Part shown: positions 6,305-13,497 of the stretch, in pieces
Layout: each line of letters opens with the position of its first letter
Position numbering within the stretch: the first letter of the stretch is position 1
Source: Miltoncostaeales bacterium
Lineage (GTDB): Bacteria > Actinomycetota > Thermoleophilia > Miltoncostaeales > Miltoncostaeaceae
Assembly: GCA_030829765.1 (NCBI GenBank)
Contig: JAUROO010000090.1
Coordinates: 1 to 16,675, forward strand
DNA: 16,675 nt
Reading direction: 5' to 3'
The notes under the pieces: model-generated
The model's input: the letters and a program-made list of their open reading frames with translations, nothing else
Told to the model about the DNA's origin: nothing
Database searches by the model: none
Program-made: the position numbers and the translations under genes

Positions 6305-7488
6305 CGCACGCCCACGCCCGCGGGGCGGTCGCGCAGGGTCATCTGCACGATGCGCTCCTCGCCGTCCCGCAGCACCGTGACGCTGATGCGCTCCCCCACG
6401 GTGCGGCTGGCCACCGCCCGGCTGACATCCGCCATGTCCTCCACGGGGGTCCCGTTCACGGCGATGATCAGGTCGGCACCGCGGGGCACCTCGGCGTCGC
6501 CGTCGCGCGCGGCGACGATGCCGGCGGCCTTCGCCGCGCCGCGGTCGGCCACCTCGGCCACCAGCACGCCCCGCCGGCCCTCGAGCCCGAGCTTCCCCGC
6601 CAGTGCCGGCGTGAGCTCGCGTCCGGTGATGCCGATCCACGCGTGCTTCGGCGTGCCGTCCTCGATCACCGAACGCGCGATGGGGGCGATGGTGTCGATC
6701 GGTACCGCGAAACCCAGTCCCACGTTGCCGCCGTTCTGGCTGGCGATCTGGGTGTTCATGCCGATCACGCGTCCCGCGCGGTCGAACAGCGGACCCCCGG
6801 AGTTGCCCTGGTTGATCGCGGCATCGGTCTGGATGGCGTTCTGGATGGCGAAGCCGTTGGGCGCCTCGATCGTGCGCTCCAGCGCGGACACGATGCCCGT
6901 GGTGGCGGTGCGCTCGAGGCCGTACGGGTTGCCGATGGCCACCACGTCCTGCCCCACGACCAGGGCGCTGCTGGACCCCAGGCCCACCGGCTGGATGCCT
7001 TCCGGGACCTGCGGGATCCTCAGCACGGCAAGGTCGGTCGAGGTGTCCACCCCGAGGATCCGGGCCGTCCGCTCGGTGCCGTCGGAGAACGTCACCGTCG
7101 TCGTCTTGCTGTCCTCCACCACGTGTGCGTTGGTCAGCACGTGCCCGTCACGGTCGATGAGGAATCCCGATCCGAGCCCGCCCTGGCCATTGGCCCCGCC
7201 CGCCTCGATCAGCACCACTGCCGGTGACTCGCGGCGGACGATCTCGGACACGCTCAGCGCATCGGCCGGGCCGTCATCGTCCGCCTCCGCCACCACCGCC
7301 GATGCGGCAGGGGTGGCCGTGATGCCCGGGGTGGACTCACGGATGATCGTGGTATCGCCCCCGAAGCCCACGGTCGCGCCCACCACGCCCAGGGCCACGC
7401 CCGCCCCCACGATGGCCGGGATTGCCAGCACGCCGATGCGGCGCCACGGGGAGGGGGAGCGGTCGGGAGTCCCGGAATCGTCATCCAT
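6301..7488 (-). CDS. htrA: HtrA/DegP-like membrane-anchored serine protease with PDZ domain
   Basis: A 395-aa envelope protease for damaged or misfolded exported proteins. The N-terminus is cytosolic (residues 1-17), then one hydrophobic anchor (about 18-43), a low-complexity Ala/Thr/Asp linker (about 45-78), a trypsin-like domain, and a single C-terminal PDZ domain (about 298-385; RGADLIIAVNGTPVEDM). The triad is complete: His122 in TNAHVV, Asp152 in STDLAVL and Ser230 in GNSGGPL. Length is usual for actinobacterial HtrA/PepD proteins. It is the first gene of the six-gene minus-strand chain. Its start is preceded by TAGAAC, a weak -10, 7 nt before the ATG with no ribosome-binding site, so it may be leaderless. 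It is divergent from the Tat-exported decarboxylase. Confidence 0.95.
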   Translation of the reverse strand: MDDDSGTPDRSPSPWRRIGVLAIPAIVGAGVALGVVGATVGFGGDTTIIRESTPGITATPAASAVVAEADDDGPADALSVSEIVRRESPAVVLIEAGGANGQGGLGSGFLIDRDGHVLTNAHVVEDSKTTTVTFSDGTERTARILGVDTSTDLAVLRIPQVPEGIQPVGLGSSSALVVGQDVVAIGNPYGLERTATTGIVSALERTIEAPNGFAIQNAIQTDAAINQGNSGGPLFDRAGRVIGMNTQIASQNGGNVGLGFAVPIDTIAPIARSVIEDGTPKHAWIGITGRELTPALAGKLGLEGRRGVLVAEVADRGAAKAAGIVAARDGDAEVPRGADLIIAVNGTPVEDMADVSRAVASRTVGERISVTVLRDGEERIVQMTLRDRPAGVGVR

Positions 7489-7495
7489 GGAATGT

Positions 7496-7501
7496 GTTCT
7501 A
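7496..7501 (-). promoter_or_regulatory. Candidate -10 element (TAGAAC) for the htrA-lipB chain
   Basis: On the minus strand TAGAAC ends 7 nt before the htrA ATG, the same distance as the clear TANNNT elements in this window. The sixth base is C instead of T, so the match is imperfect. No ribosome-binding site lies between it and the ATG. It is the only plausible promoter seen for the whole six-gene chain. Confidence 0.4.
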
Positions 7502-7544
7502 CAGGCCCGTGGTTAGCGGCGGGTTATGCGCCGGGTGGCGTCGG

Positions 7545-7588
7545 TAACATCGCCGCCCCCGAACCATCCTGCCCACCACCCCGGAGGA
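7545..7588 (+). promoter_or_regulatory. -10 element and ribosome-binding site of the exported decarboxylase gene
   Basis: TAACAT (7545-7550) is a good -10 hexamer. Transcription would start near 7557 and give a leader of about 37 nt. GGAGGA (7583-7588) lies 5 nt before the ATG at 7594 and is the strongest ribosome-binding site in the window. Unlike several neighbours, this gene therefore appears to have a conventional leader. No clear -35 box is seen. Confidence 0.55.
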
Positions 7589-7593
7589 CCTCG

Positions 7594-8943
7594 ATGGGCG
7601 CCACGCGCAGGGACTTCCTCGCCGCTGCCGGCCTGGGCGCTGCCGGACTGGTGCTGCCCGGGGCGGCGGCGCATGCCGCGCCCACCGCCGCCAGCCCGCG
7701 TGCGGTTCCCTACCGCGCGGGCCAGTGGCTGCCGAGCGACGAGGCGGTGCTGGACCGCTGGCTGCGACGGACGATCCGCGAGGCCGCCCGGAGAGGTGCC
7801 CCGCTGCACCCGGTGATGCGGGACTTCCGGAACCTCATCGAGTCCGACGCCGTGCTGTTCATGCGGTTCCACCGGATGTTCGAGCAGGTGCCGGATACCC
7901 CGCGGTTCCGGCGGACGCCCACGGGGTCGCCCCAGGTGCGCAACTACGTGCACATGATCGAGTTGATCAACCACGTCCTCACCACGGCCCCGGTCTTCAA
8001 CCGCACCGGGCTGGTGGGCTTCCCCATCAACGCCATCCTCAACTGGCCCATGAACACCGATGCGGGCATCAACGCGTTCCTGGATGAGCGCGTGAACGCC
8101 CATCTCTTGAGGATCCTCAACACATGGGCGGGCTTCCTCTCCTCCCCTGAATCGGCCTACGTCCTCAGCACGCATCCGCGCGCCGGGTGGTTCGGGCGGG
8201 ATGCCCGCGCGGCCATGCCGGGCTTCGCGCGCCTGTACGAGTGCGACCCCTCCGCCCCGCACTGGGGGTTCGCCTCGTGGGATGACTTCTTCACCCGCCG
8301 GTTCCGCCCGGGCGTCCGTCCCGTCGCGGCCCCCGATGATGACGCGGTCATCGCCAATGCGTGCGAGTCCGCCCCGCTGCGCATCGCGCGCGGCGTGCGC
8401 GCGGTAGACCGGTTCTGGCTGAAGGGGCAGCCGTACTCGCTGCGCCACATGTTCGACCACGACCCCATCCACACGCTCTTCGCGGGCGGGACCATCTACC
8501 AGGCGTTCCTCAGCGCGCTGAGCTACCACCGGTTCCACTCGCCGGTGAACGGCACGGTGGCGTCGGTCCGGGTGATCCCGGGCTCGTACTACGCGCAGAG
8601 CCCGGCCGCCGGATGGGACCCGGCGAGCCCCAACGACTCCCAGCGGTTCATCACCGAGGTCGCTGCCCGTGCCGTGATCGTCATCGATGCCGACGACCCG
8701 CGCATCGGGCGCATGGCGTTCATCTCCGTTGGCATGGCGGAGGTGTCCACGAACGAGGTCACGGTCACTGCGGGACAGCGCGTGCGGAAGGGGGATCAGC
8801 TCGGCATGTTCCACTTCGGCGGCTCCACGCACTGCCTGGTGTTCCAGCGCGGCGTGCGCCTGCGCTTCGACCTGCACGGGCAGCGCCCCGGGCTGCACTC
8901 CTCGAACATCCCGGTGAACGCGCGCCTCGCCACGGTGCGGTGA
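7594..8943 (+). CDS. Tat-exported phosphatidylserine decarboxylase-superfamily enzyme (PSDC/PsiD-like)
   Basis: 449 aa. The N-terminus is a twin-arginine signal: RR at 5-6 in TRRDFLAAAG, a hydrophobic core, and AHA before residue 29 as a likely cleavage site. Residues about 40-180 resemble the PSDC domain found ahead of the catalytic domain in some family members. The catalytic part has WDDFFTRRFRPG, ACES, KGQPYSLRHMF, YHRFHSPVNG (His312, His315) and GMFHFGGST, where self-cleavage before Ser411 would create the pyruvoyl group. From memory, these blocks align well with fungal PsiD, a tryptophan decarboxylase, more than with housekeeping Psd. The substrate may thus be an amino acid or amine precursor rather than a phospholipid. 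Strong GGAGGA site; divergent from htrA; a hairpin follows its stop. Confidence 0.9.
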   Translation: MGATRRDFLAAAGLGAAGLVLPGAAAHAAPTAASPRAVPYRAGQWLPSDEAVLDRWLRRTIREAARRGAPLHPVMRDFRNLIESDAVLFMRFHRMFEQVPDTPRFRRTPTGSPQVRNYVHMIELINHVLTTAPVFNRTGLVGFPINAILNWPMNTDAGINAFLDERVNAHLLRILNTWAGFLSSPESAYVLSTHPRAGWFGRDARAAMPGFARLYECDPSAPHWGFASWDDFFTRRFRPGVRPVAAPDDDAVIANACESAPLRIARGVRAVDRFWLKGQPYSLRHMFDHDPIHTLFAGGTIYQAFLSALSYHRFHSPVNGTVASVRVIPGSYYAQSPAAGWDPASPNDSQRFITEVAARAVIVIDADDPRIGRMAFISVGMAEVSTNEVTVTAGQRVRKGDQLGMFHFGGSTHCLVFQRGVRLRFDLHGQRPGLHSSNIPVNARLATVR

Positions 8944-8949
8944 GATCCC

Positions 8950-8973
8950 CGCGGTCCCGCGCCCGGGACCGCG
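8950..8973 (+). terminator. Perfect 9-bp hairpin after the decarboxylase gene
   Basis: CGCGGTCCC (8950-8958) and GGGACCGCG (8965-8973) pair perfectly around a 6-nt loop, 6 nt after the decarboxylase stop. There is no U-tract, but such GC-rich hairpins can terminate transcription in high-GC Gram-positives. Its right arm ends 5 nt before the -10 of the response regulator, so the inverted repeat also covers that promoter's -35 region and could instead be an operator. Confidence 0.55.
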
Positions 8974-8978
8974 ACGGG

Positions 8979-8984
8979 TACCAT
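8979..8984 (+). promoter_or_regulatory. -10 element (TACCAT), leaderless start of the response regulator
   Basis: TACCAT matches TANNNT and ends 6 nt before the ATG at 8991, so the start site would coincide with the A of the start codon. No ribosome-binding site lies in between. The -35 region is occupied by the inverted repeat at 8950-8973 and has no TTGACA-like sequence. Confidence 0.65.
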
Positions 8985-8990
8985 CGCGCC

Positions 8991-9689
8991 ATGGCCGATC
9001 GCGTACTGGTGGTGGATGACGAGAAGTCCATCCGGCGGGTGGTCGAGTACGCCCTCCAGGAGGGCGGGTTCGAGGTGCTGTCGGCCTCGCGCGGCGATGA
9101 TGCCCTCGAGGTGATCGAGCGCGAGCCCGTGGACCTCGTGGTGCTGGACCTGATGCTGCCGGGCATCGACGGCATCGAGGTGTGCCGTCGCATACGGGCC
9201 ACCCGGAACGTCCCGATCATCATGCTGTCGGCGCGCGATGACGAGGTCGACAAGGTGCTGGGGCTGGAGATGGGCGCCGACGACTACGTGACCAAGCCGT
9301 TCTCGCCGCGCGAACTGGTGTCGCGCGTGAAGGCCAACCTGCGCCGCGCCCGGGTGGTGCCGGTGCAGGAGGACCCGATCCGCATCGGCGACATCGAGGT
9401 CGACCCCGCGGCGCGCACGGTCACCCGCGATGGCCAGGACGTCCCCCTCACCTTCTCCGAGTTCGAGATCCTGCTCAAGCTGATGAAGTCGCCGCGGCGG
9501 GTCTTCACGCGCGAGGAGCTCATGGACCACCTGTGGAACGGGTCGTTCTACGGCGACCTGCGCAGCGTGGACGTGCACGTGCGCCACCTGCGGCAGAAGG
9601 TCGAGCGCGATCCCGCGAATCCGGTGCTCATACGCACCGTGCGCGGCGTGGGATACGCCCTCGGGCGGGAGGACGGGGCGCCGGAGTGA
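8991..9689 (+). CDS. OmpR/PhoB-family response regulator
   Basis: A 232-aa DNA-binding regulator of a two-component system. The receiver domain (1-120) has the acidic pair Asp9/Asp10, phosphate-accepting Asp53 in VVLDLMLP, Ser80 in MLSARDD and Lys102 in DDYVTKPF. The C-terminal winged helix (about 130-226) has LTFSEFEILLKLM, FTREELMDHLW, the recognition-helix region RSVDVHVRHLRQKVE and the final wing RTVRGVGYAL. It looks like the PhoP/RegX3/MtrA group. The stop overlaps the GTG of the histidine kinase in GTGA, so the two are coupled. The gene probably autoregulates, as its promoter carries an inverted repeat, but this is inference. Confidence 0.96.
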   Translation: MADRVLVVDDEKSIRRVVEYALQEGGFEVLSASRGDDALEVIEREPVDLVVLDLMLPGIDGIEVCRRIRATRNVPIIMLSARDDEVDKVLGLEMGADDYVTKPFSPRELVSRVKANLRRARVVPVQEDPIRIGDIEVDPAARTVTRDGQDVPLTFSEFEILLKLMKSPRRVFTREELMDHLWNGSFYGDLRSVDVHVRHLRQKVERDPANPVLIRTVRGVGYALGREDGAPE

Positions 9690-11482
9690 CCCGCCCCCGG
9701 GGGCGCACCGGGCTGCAGACCTGGCTCATCGGCTCCTTCATCACGCTGGGGGTGGCCGCAAGCCTCCTCATGTTCCTGGTGCTCCTGCCCACGCTCGAGG
9801 GCAGCGTGGTGTCGGGCGCCACCGAGCGCACCTCCCAGGCCACAGTCGACGTGCTGGAGGACCTGTCCGAGGTTCCCGGATCGGGCTTCGGGCTCACCAA
9901 TGACCAGGGCGACGCCTACGTGCAGCAACTCGCGTCCCGGGTACGCGGCGCGGCGCGGTACTACGACATTGCCACGGGGTGGCACGAGGGGGGCACGGCG
10001 GCTGTGCCCGGCGCATTCCCGGCGGACCGGCTGACCCCCGAGGGCGAACTGGCGGACAAGTCGATCTCCGCGGTGCCGGTGCGCGTGCGCGTGGACGAGG
10101 GGCCCGACAACGCGCGCACCGTCTACTCGGCGGTGCGCGTGACCCGGGGCGGCACGGTGGTGGGCATCGCCGAGGTCGCGGTGCCCGTGCCATCGCCCAC
10201 GACCGAGATCGGTGCCCTCCAGCGCCGGGTGCTGTTCGCGGTCGTGCTGGTGCTGCTGCTCGCGACGGCGGCGGGCATCGTGATGGCGCGCATCCTCGGC
10301 CTGCGGATCTCCCGCGTGGCGGGCACCGCCGCCCAGCTCTCCGCCGGCGACCTCTCGGCCCGCGCACCCGAGACCTCGCCGCGCGAGGTCGCCACGTTGG
10401 CCGTGGGCCTGAACCGGATGGCCGATCGCGTGCAGGACCTCATCGGCGCGGTCACCGGCGAGCGCGACCGGGCGCGCGCCTTGGTGGCGGGCCTGAGCGA
10501 GGGCGTGCTGCTGATCGACCCGGACGACCAGGTGGTGGTGGCGAATGACGCCGCGGTGGCAATGACCGGCCTGCCCCAGGGCGGTGGCGCCCGCCGAACC
10601 GACCTGGGGCCGGTGCTGGCGGCGCTCGTCGTCCAGGCCCGCGAGGCGGGCCAGCCGCTGGAGGACTCGGCCGTGTCGATGCCGTCCGGTGACGAGGCGG
10701 CGGCGGGGGCGGTGCCGCTGGCGGATCCGGCGGGCACCGTGGTCCTGACCCTGCGGGATGTCACCCAGGAGCGCGCACTCGCGCGCACCCGGCGCGAGTT
10801 GGTGGCCAACGTGTCGCATGAGCTGAAGACCCCCGTGGCGGCAATCCGCGGGTTCCTCGAGTTGATGGAGGATGACTCCATGCCGGCGGAGGCCCGGCAG
10901 GAGTTCCTCGGCCTCATGAACGCCGAGGCCGCGCGCCTGCAGCGCCTGGTGGATGAGCAACTGCAACTGGCGCGCCTGGACAGCGGGGGGCTGCCCCTGG
11001 AGCGCCAGCACATCGACCTGGCGTCGGTGGTGCGCGATGCCGCCCGCCCGCGCGCCGTGCTGGCCGCCCGCGAGGGCGTGGACCTGCGGGTCGAGGCCCC
11101 GGGGCCCGTCCCGATGGATGGTGACCCCGCGCGCCTCGAGCAGGTTCTGCTGATCCTCCTCGACAACGCTGCACGTCACACGCCGGCGGGCGGGGCGATC
11201 ACCGTCGCGGTCCACGCGGAGGGTGGTGACGCGGTGATGGCCGTTGCCGACACCGGCGAGGGGATCCGGCCCGAGGCGATTGCGAGCGTATTCGACCGGT
11301 TCTACCGCGCGGACGCTGCACGTGAGCGCGACGACCGCCAGGGCGCGGGCCTCGGCCTGGCGATTGCCCGGGGAATCGCGCGGGCCCATGGCGGCGAGAT
11401 CACGGTGAGGTCCGAGCCCGGCCGCGGGGCGGTATTCACGGTGCGGTTGCCCCGTGACCTGGCGGTAGGCTCCTCCGCGTGA
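9686..11482 (+). CDS. Membrane sensor histidine kinase (HAMP-PAS-HisKA-HATPase)
   Basis: 598 aa, partner of the upstream regulator. Order: TM1 (about 13-35), an extracytoplasmic sensor of about 145 residues, TM2 (about 182-205), HAMP (about 206-258, ending LAVGLNRMADRVQDL), a PAS-like segment (GVLLIDPDDQVVVANDAAV), the HisKA box VSHELKTP with phosphorylated His378, then the ATPase boxes N (LLDNAARHTP), G1 (DTGEGI), F (FDRFYR) and G2 (GAGLGLAIARG). The layout matches PhoR-type kinases. The sensor region has no family I recognise, so the signal is unknown. GTG start overlapping the regulator stop by 4 nt. Its last codons contain the promoter-like TAGGCT of the next gene. Confidence 0.96.
   Translation: MTRPRGRTGLQTWLIGSFITLGVAASLLMFLVLLPTLEGSVVSGATERTSQATVDVLEDLSEVPGSGFGLTNDQGDAYVQQLASRVRGAARYYDIATGWHEGGTAAVPGAFPADRLTPEGELADKSISAVPVRVRVDEGPDNARTVYSAVRVTRGGTVVGIAEVAVPVPSPTTEIGALQRRVLFAVVLVLLLATAAGIVMARILGLRISRVAGTAAQLSAGDLSARAPETSPREVATLAVGLNRMADRVQDLIGAVTGERDRARALVAGLSEGVLLIDPDDQVVVANDAAVAMTGLPQGGGARRTDLGPVLAALVVQAREAGQPLEDSAVSMPSGDEAAAGAVPLADPAGTVVLTLRDVTQERALARTRRELVANVSHELKTPVAAIRGFLELMEDDSMPAEARQEFLGLMNAEAARLQRLVDEQLQLARLDSGGLPLERQHIDLASVVRDAARPRAVLAAREGVDLRVEAPGPVPMDGDPARLEQVLLILLDNAARHTPAGGAITVAVHAEGGDAVMAVADTGEGIRPEAIASVFDRFYRADAARERDDRQGAGLGLAIARGIARAHGGEITVRSEPGRGAVFTVRLPRDLAVGSSA
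11466..11471 (+). promoter_or_regulatory. -10 element (TAGGCT) inside the kinase gene, for the dehydrogenase
   Basis: TAGGCT matches TANNNT and ends 7 nt before the GTG at 11479. It lies within the last codons of the histidine kinase. It would give a leaderless transcript starting at the short-chain dehydrogenase, separating expression of the last two genes from the two-component system. The following CCTCCGC is not a ribosome-binding site. Confidence 0.5.
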
Positions 11483-12354
11483 CCCGGGGCATTGCACTGG
11501 TGACCGGCGCGGGCCGGGGCGTCGGCCGCGCCACCGCGGAGCGGCTCGCCCGGGGCGGGTACGTGGTGGTGGCCGGCGTGCGCGATGTGCCCCGCGCACG
11601 CGAGGAGATCGGCGAGCCGCCCGGTATCCACCTGGTGCCGCTCGACGTGACGCGCCCCGATCAGGTGCGTGCCGCCGCCGAGATCGCCACCGACTTCGCC
11701 GGGGGCGGCGCCATCGACGTGCTGGTCAACAACGCCGGCTACGCGATGATGGCCCCGCAGGAGAGCGGCGACCTCGAGGTGGCCCGCGAGATGTTCGAGA
11801 CCAACCTGTGGGGCGCGGCCGCGATGGTGCAGGCGCTCGTGCCCGCCATGCGCGAGGCCGGACGCGGCACGATCGTGAACGTCTCGTCCATCGGCGCCCG
11901 TTTCTCCAACCCGCTGATCGGCTTCTACCACGCGTCCAAGTACGCGCTGTCCGCGCTGTCGGAGGCCCTGTCGGTGGAGATGGCGCCATTCGGCGTGCGC
12001 GTGGTGATGATCGAGCCCGGGATGATCGATACCGACTTCTCCAGCGCCACGCGCCTGTCGGGCGCGGTCGCGGACCCGGCATCGCCCTACGCACCGCTGT
12101 TCGGTGGGTTGCGCGCGGGGTTCTCGGCATGGCGTGCGCGCCCGGACACGAGCACCGGCGCCTCCTGCGCCGACGCCATCTGGGAGGCCGTGCACGCGGA
12201 GGAGCCACCGATCCGGGTGGTGGTGGGCGGTGACGCCGCCGAGCTCGATGCCGCCATCCGTGACGCAGTCGACGACGCGGACTTCCAGCACCGGCAGCGG
12301 GCCTTCCTGGGCCTCGACTGGTCCCCCGCTCCGCCCCGCCCGCGCGAGCCCTGA
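11479..12354 (+). CDS. Short-chain dehydrogenase/reductase (classical SDR)
   Basis: A 291-aa Rossmann-fold NAD(P)H oxidoreductase of unknown substrate. Seen: the nucleotide-binding TGAGRGVG (residues 9-16), NNAG, and the catalytic Ser137 (NVSSIG), Tyr150 and Lys154 (YHASK) with correct spacing. EPGMIDTDF follows, as in the subgroup annotated as oxidoreductases acting on retinol-like or 3-hydroxy substrates. It is slightly longer than classical 250-aa members, with a C-terminal extension after about residue 200. GTG start overlaps the kinase stop (GTGA), and the stop overlaps the ATG of the glycerate kinase by one base. Pairing with that kinase raises the possibility of a hydroxypyruvate/tartronate-semialdehyde-type role, but those reductases usually belong to another family. 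Confidence 0.9.
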   Translation: MTRGIALVTGAGRGVGRATAERLARGGYVVVAGVRDVPRAREEIGEPPGIHLVPLDVTRPDQVRAAAEIATDFAGGGAIDVLVNNAGYAMMAPQESGDLEVAREMFETNLWGAAAMVQALVPAMREAGRGTIVNVSSIGARFSNPLIGFYHASKYALSALSEALSVEMAPFGVRVVMIEPGMIDTDFSSATRLSGAVADPASPYAPLFGGLRAGFSAWRARPDTSTGASCADAIWEAVHAEEPPIRVVVGGDAAELDAAIRDAVDDADFQHRQRAFLGLDWSPAPPRPREP

Positions 12355-13469
12355 TGAAGGTCGTGGCGGCCCCGGCCCCGTTCAAGGGGGCGCTCGGGCC
12401 GGCCGCCGCTGCCGCCGCCATCGCCGCCGGCGCGCGCGCCGCGGGCGCCGAGGTGCGCGAGGTGCCGATGGCGGACGGGGGCGAGGGCACGCTTGATGCC
12501 CTGGTGGCCGCGGCGGGCGGCCGCACGATGCACGCCCCCGCCCGCGACCCGCTGGGCCGCGCGATACGTGCCCCGTATGGGCTCCTGCCCGACGGGACCG
12601 CGGTGGTGGAACTGGCGGCGGCCTCCGGTTTCGAGCGCCTGTCCGATGCTGAGCGGGATCCCGAGGCCACGACCACGGCGGGTACGGGCGACCTCATCCG
12701 GGCGGCCCTTGACGGCGGATGCCGCCGCATCGTGCTGGGAGCGGGCGGGAGCGCCACCACCGATGGTGGCCTCGGCACCGCCATCGCGCTTGGCGCCCGC
12801 GCCCTGGATGCGTCGGGCGGGGAACTGCCCGGCACCGGGGGCGCGCTCGCCGCCGTGCGGCGCGTGGATCTGAGTGGCCTTGACCCCCGGCTCCGCACGG
12901 TGCCCGTGGAGGTCGCATGCGATGTCGTGAGTCCCCTCGCCGGTCCCGATGGTGCCGCGCGGGTGTTCGCGCCCCAGAAGGGGGCGGAGCCGGATGCGGT
13001 GGAGCGGCTCGATGCGGGCCTCATGAGCCTGGCCGCGGTGCTGGCGCAGCAGGGATGCGCGGATGTGATGCGCCTGCCCCGGGGCGGCGCGGCGGGTGGC
13101 GCGGCCGGTGGGCTGGTGGCCATGATCGGGGCGTCGCTGGTGGACGGCGGTGCCATGGTGGCCCGCGCGGTGGGCCTGGCGGACGCTCTGGTGGACGCCG
13201 GCCTCTGCATCACCGGTGAGGGCCGCCTCGACGACCAGACGCGTGCGGGCAAGGCACCCGCCGTGGTGGCCGCGGCCTGCGCGGAGGCCGGGGTTCCGTG
13301 CGTGGGCCTGTTCGGCGTGGTCGACGTGTCCCCGGCGGCGGCACGGGCGATGGGCTTCACCCGGACGCGGCCCATCGCGTCGGCTCCGCGTCCGTACGCG
13401 GAGGCCCTGGCCGCAACGGCGGATGACCTCTGCGCTGCTGCCGCCATGGCCCTGCGGGCGTCGTCCTGA
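12354..13469 (+). CDS. glxK: Glycerate kinase (GarK/GlxK family)
   Basis: 371 aa, ATP-dependent phosphorylation of D-glycerate, normally to 2-phosphoglycerate in this family, feeding glyoxylate or serine carbon into glycolysis. Family signatures: ADGGEGT (40-46), GAGGSATTDGG (129-139), FAPQKGA, GGAAGGAAGGL and ITGEGRLDDQT (286-296) followed by GKAP. Length is close to the 375-385 norm and the N-terminal FKGAL is typical. ATG overlaps the last base of the dehydrogenase stop (TGATG), so it is the final gene of the overlapping run that begins with the response regulator. No glyoxylate carboligase or reductase gene is nearby. Confidence 0.94.
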   Translation: MKVVAAPAPFKGALGPAAAAAAIAAGARAAGAEVREVPMADGGEGTLDALVAAAGGRTMHAPARDPLGRAIRAPYGLLPDGTAVVELAAASGFERLSDAERDPEATTTAGTGDLIRAALDGGCRRIVLGAGGSATTDGGLGTAIALGARALDASGGELPGTGGALAAVRRVDLSGLDPRLRTVPVEVACDVVSPLAGPDGAARVFAPQKGAEPDAVERLDAGLMSLAAVLAQQGCADVMRLPRGGAAGGAAGGLVAMIGASLVDGGAMVARAVGLADALVDAGLCITGEGRLDDQTRAGKAPAVVAAACAEAGVPCVGLFGVVDVSPAAARAMGFTRTRPIASAPRPYAEALAATADDLCAAAAMALRASS

Positions 13470-13483
13470 GCCGCTGCCGCTGG

Positions 13484-13489
13484 TAGCGT
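13484..13489 (+). promoter_or_regulatory. -10 element (TAGCGT), leaderless start of rmlA
   Basis: TAGCGT matches TANNNT and ends 8 nt before the GTG at 13498, within the 28-nt gap after the glycerate kinase. It implies that the rhamnose genes have their own leaderless promoter. No ribosome-binding site and no clear -35 box are visible. Confidence 0.55.
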
Positions 13490-13497
13490 CGCGCCCC

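Noticed and set aside
7489..7593. Possible small RNA or tRNA-like fold between htrA and the decarboxylase
   Set aside because: No acceptor stem, anticodon arm or T-loop sequence; the region is explained as two divergent promoters and a leader.
7513..8898. 461-codon open frame antisense to the decarboxylase gene
   Set aside because: Stop-free antisense frames are common in very GC-rich genes. The translation is rich in His, Arg, Gly and Val with no domain, while the plus strand encodes a clear enzyme.
9548..11599. 683-codon open frame antisense to the histidine kinase
   Set aside because: Low-complexity His/Arg/Gly composition, no motifs, and opposite a complete kinase with all catalytic boxes.
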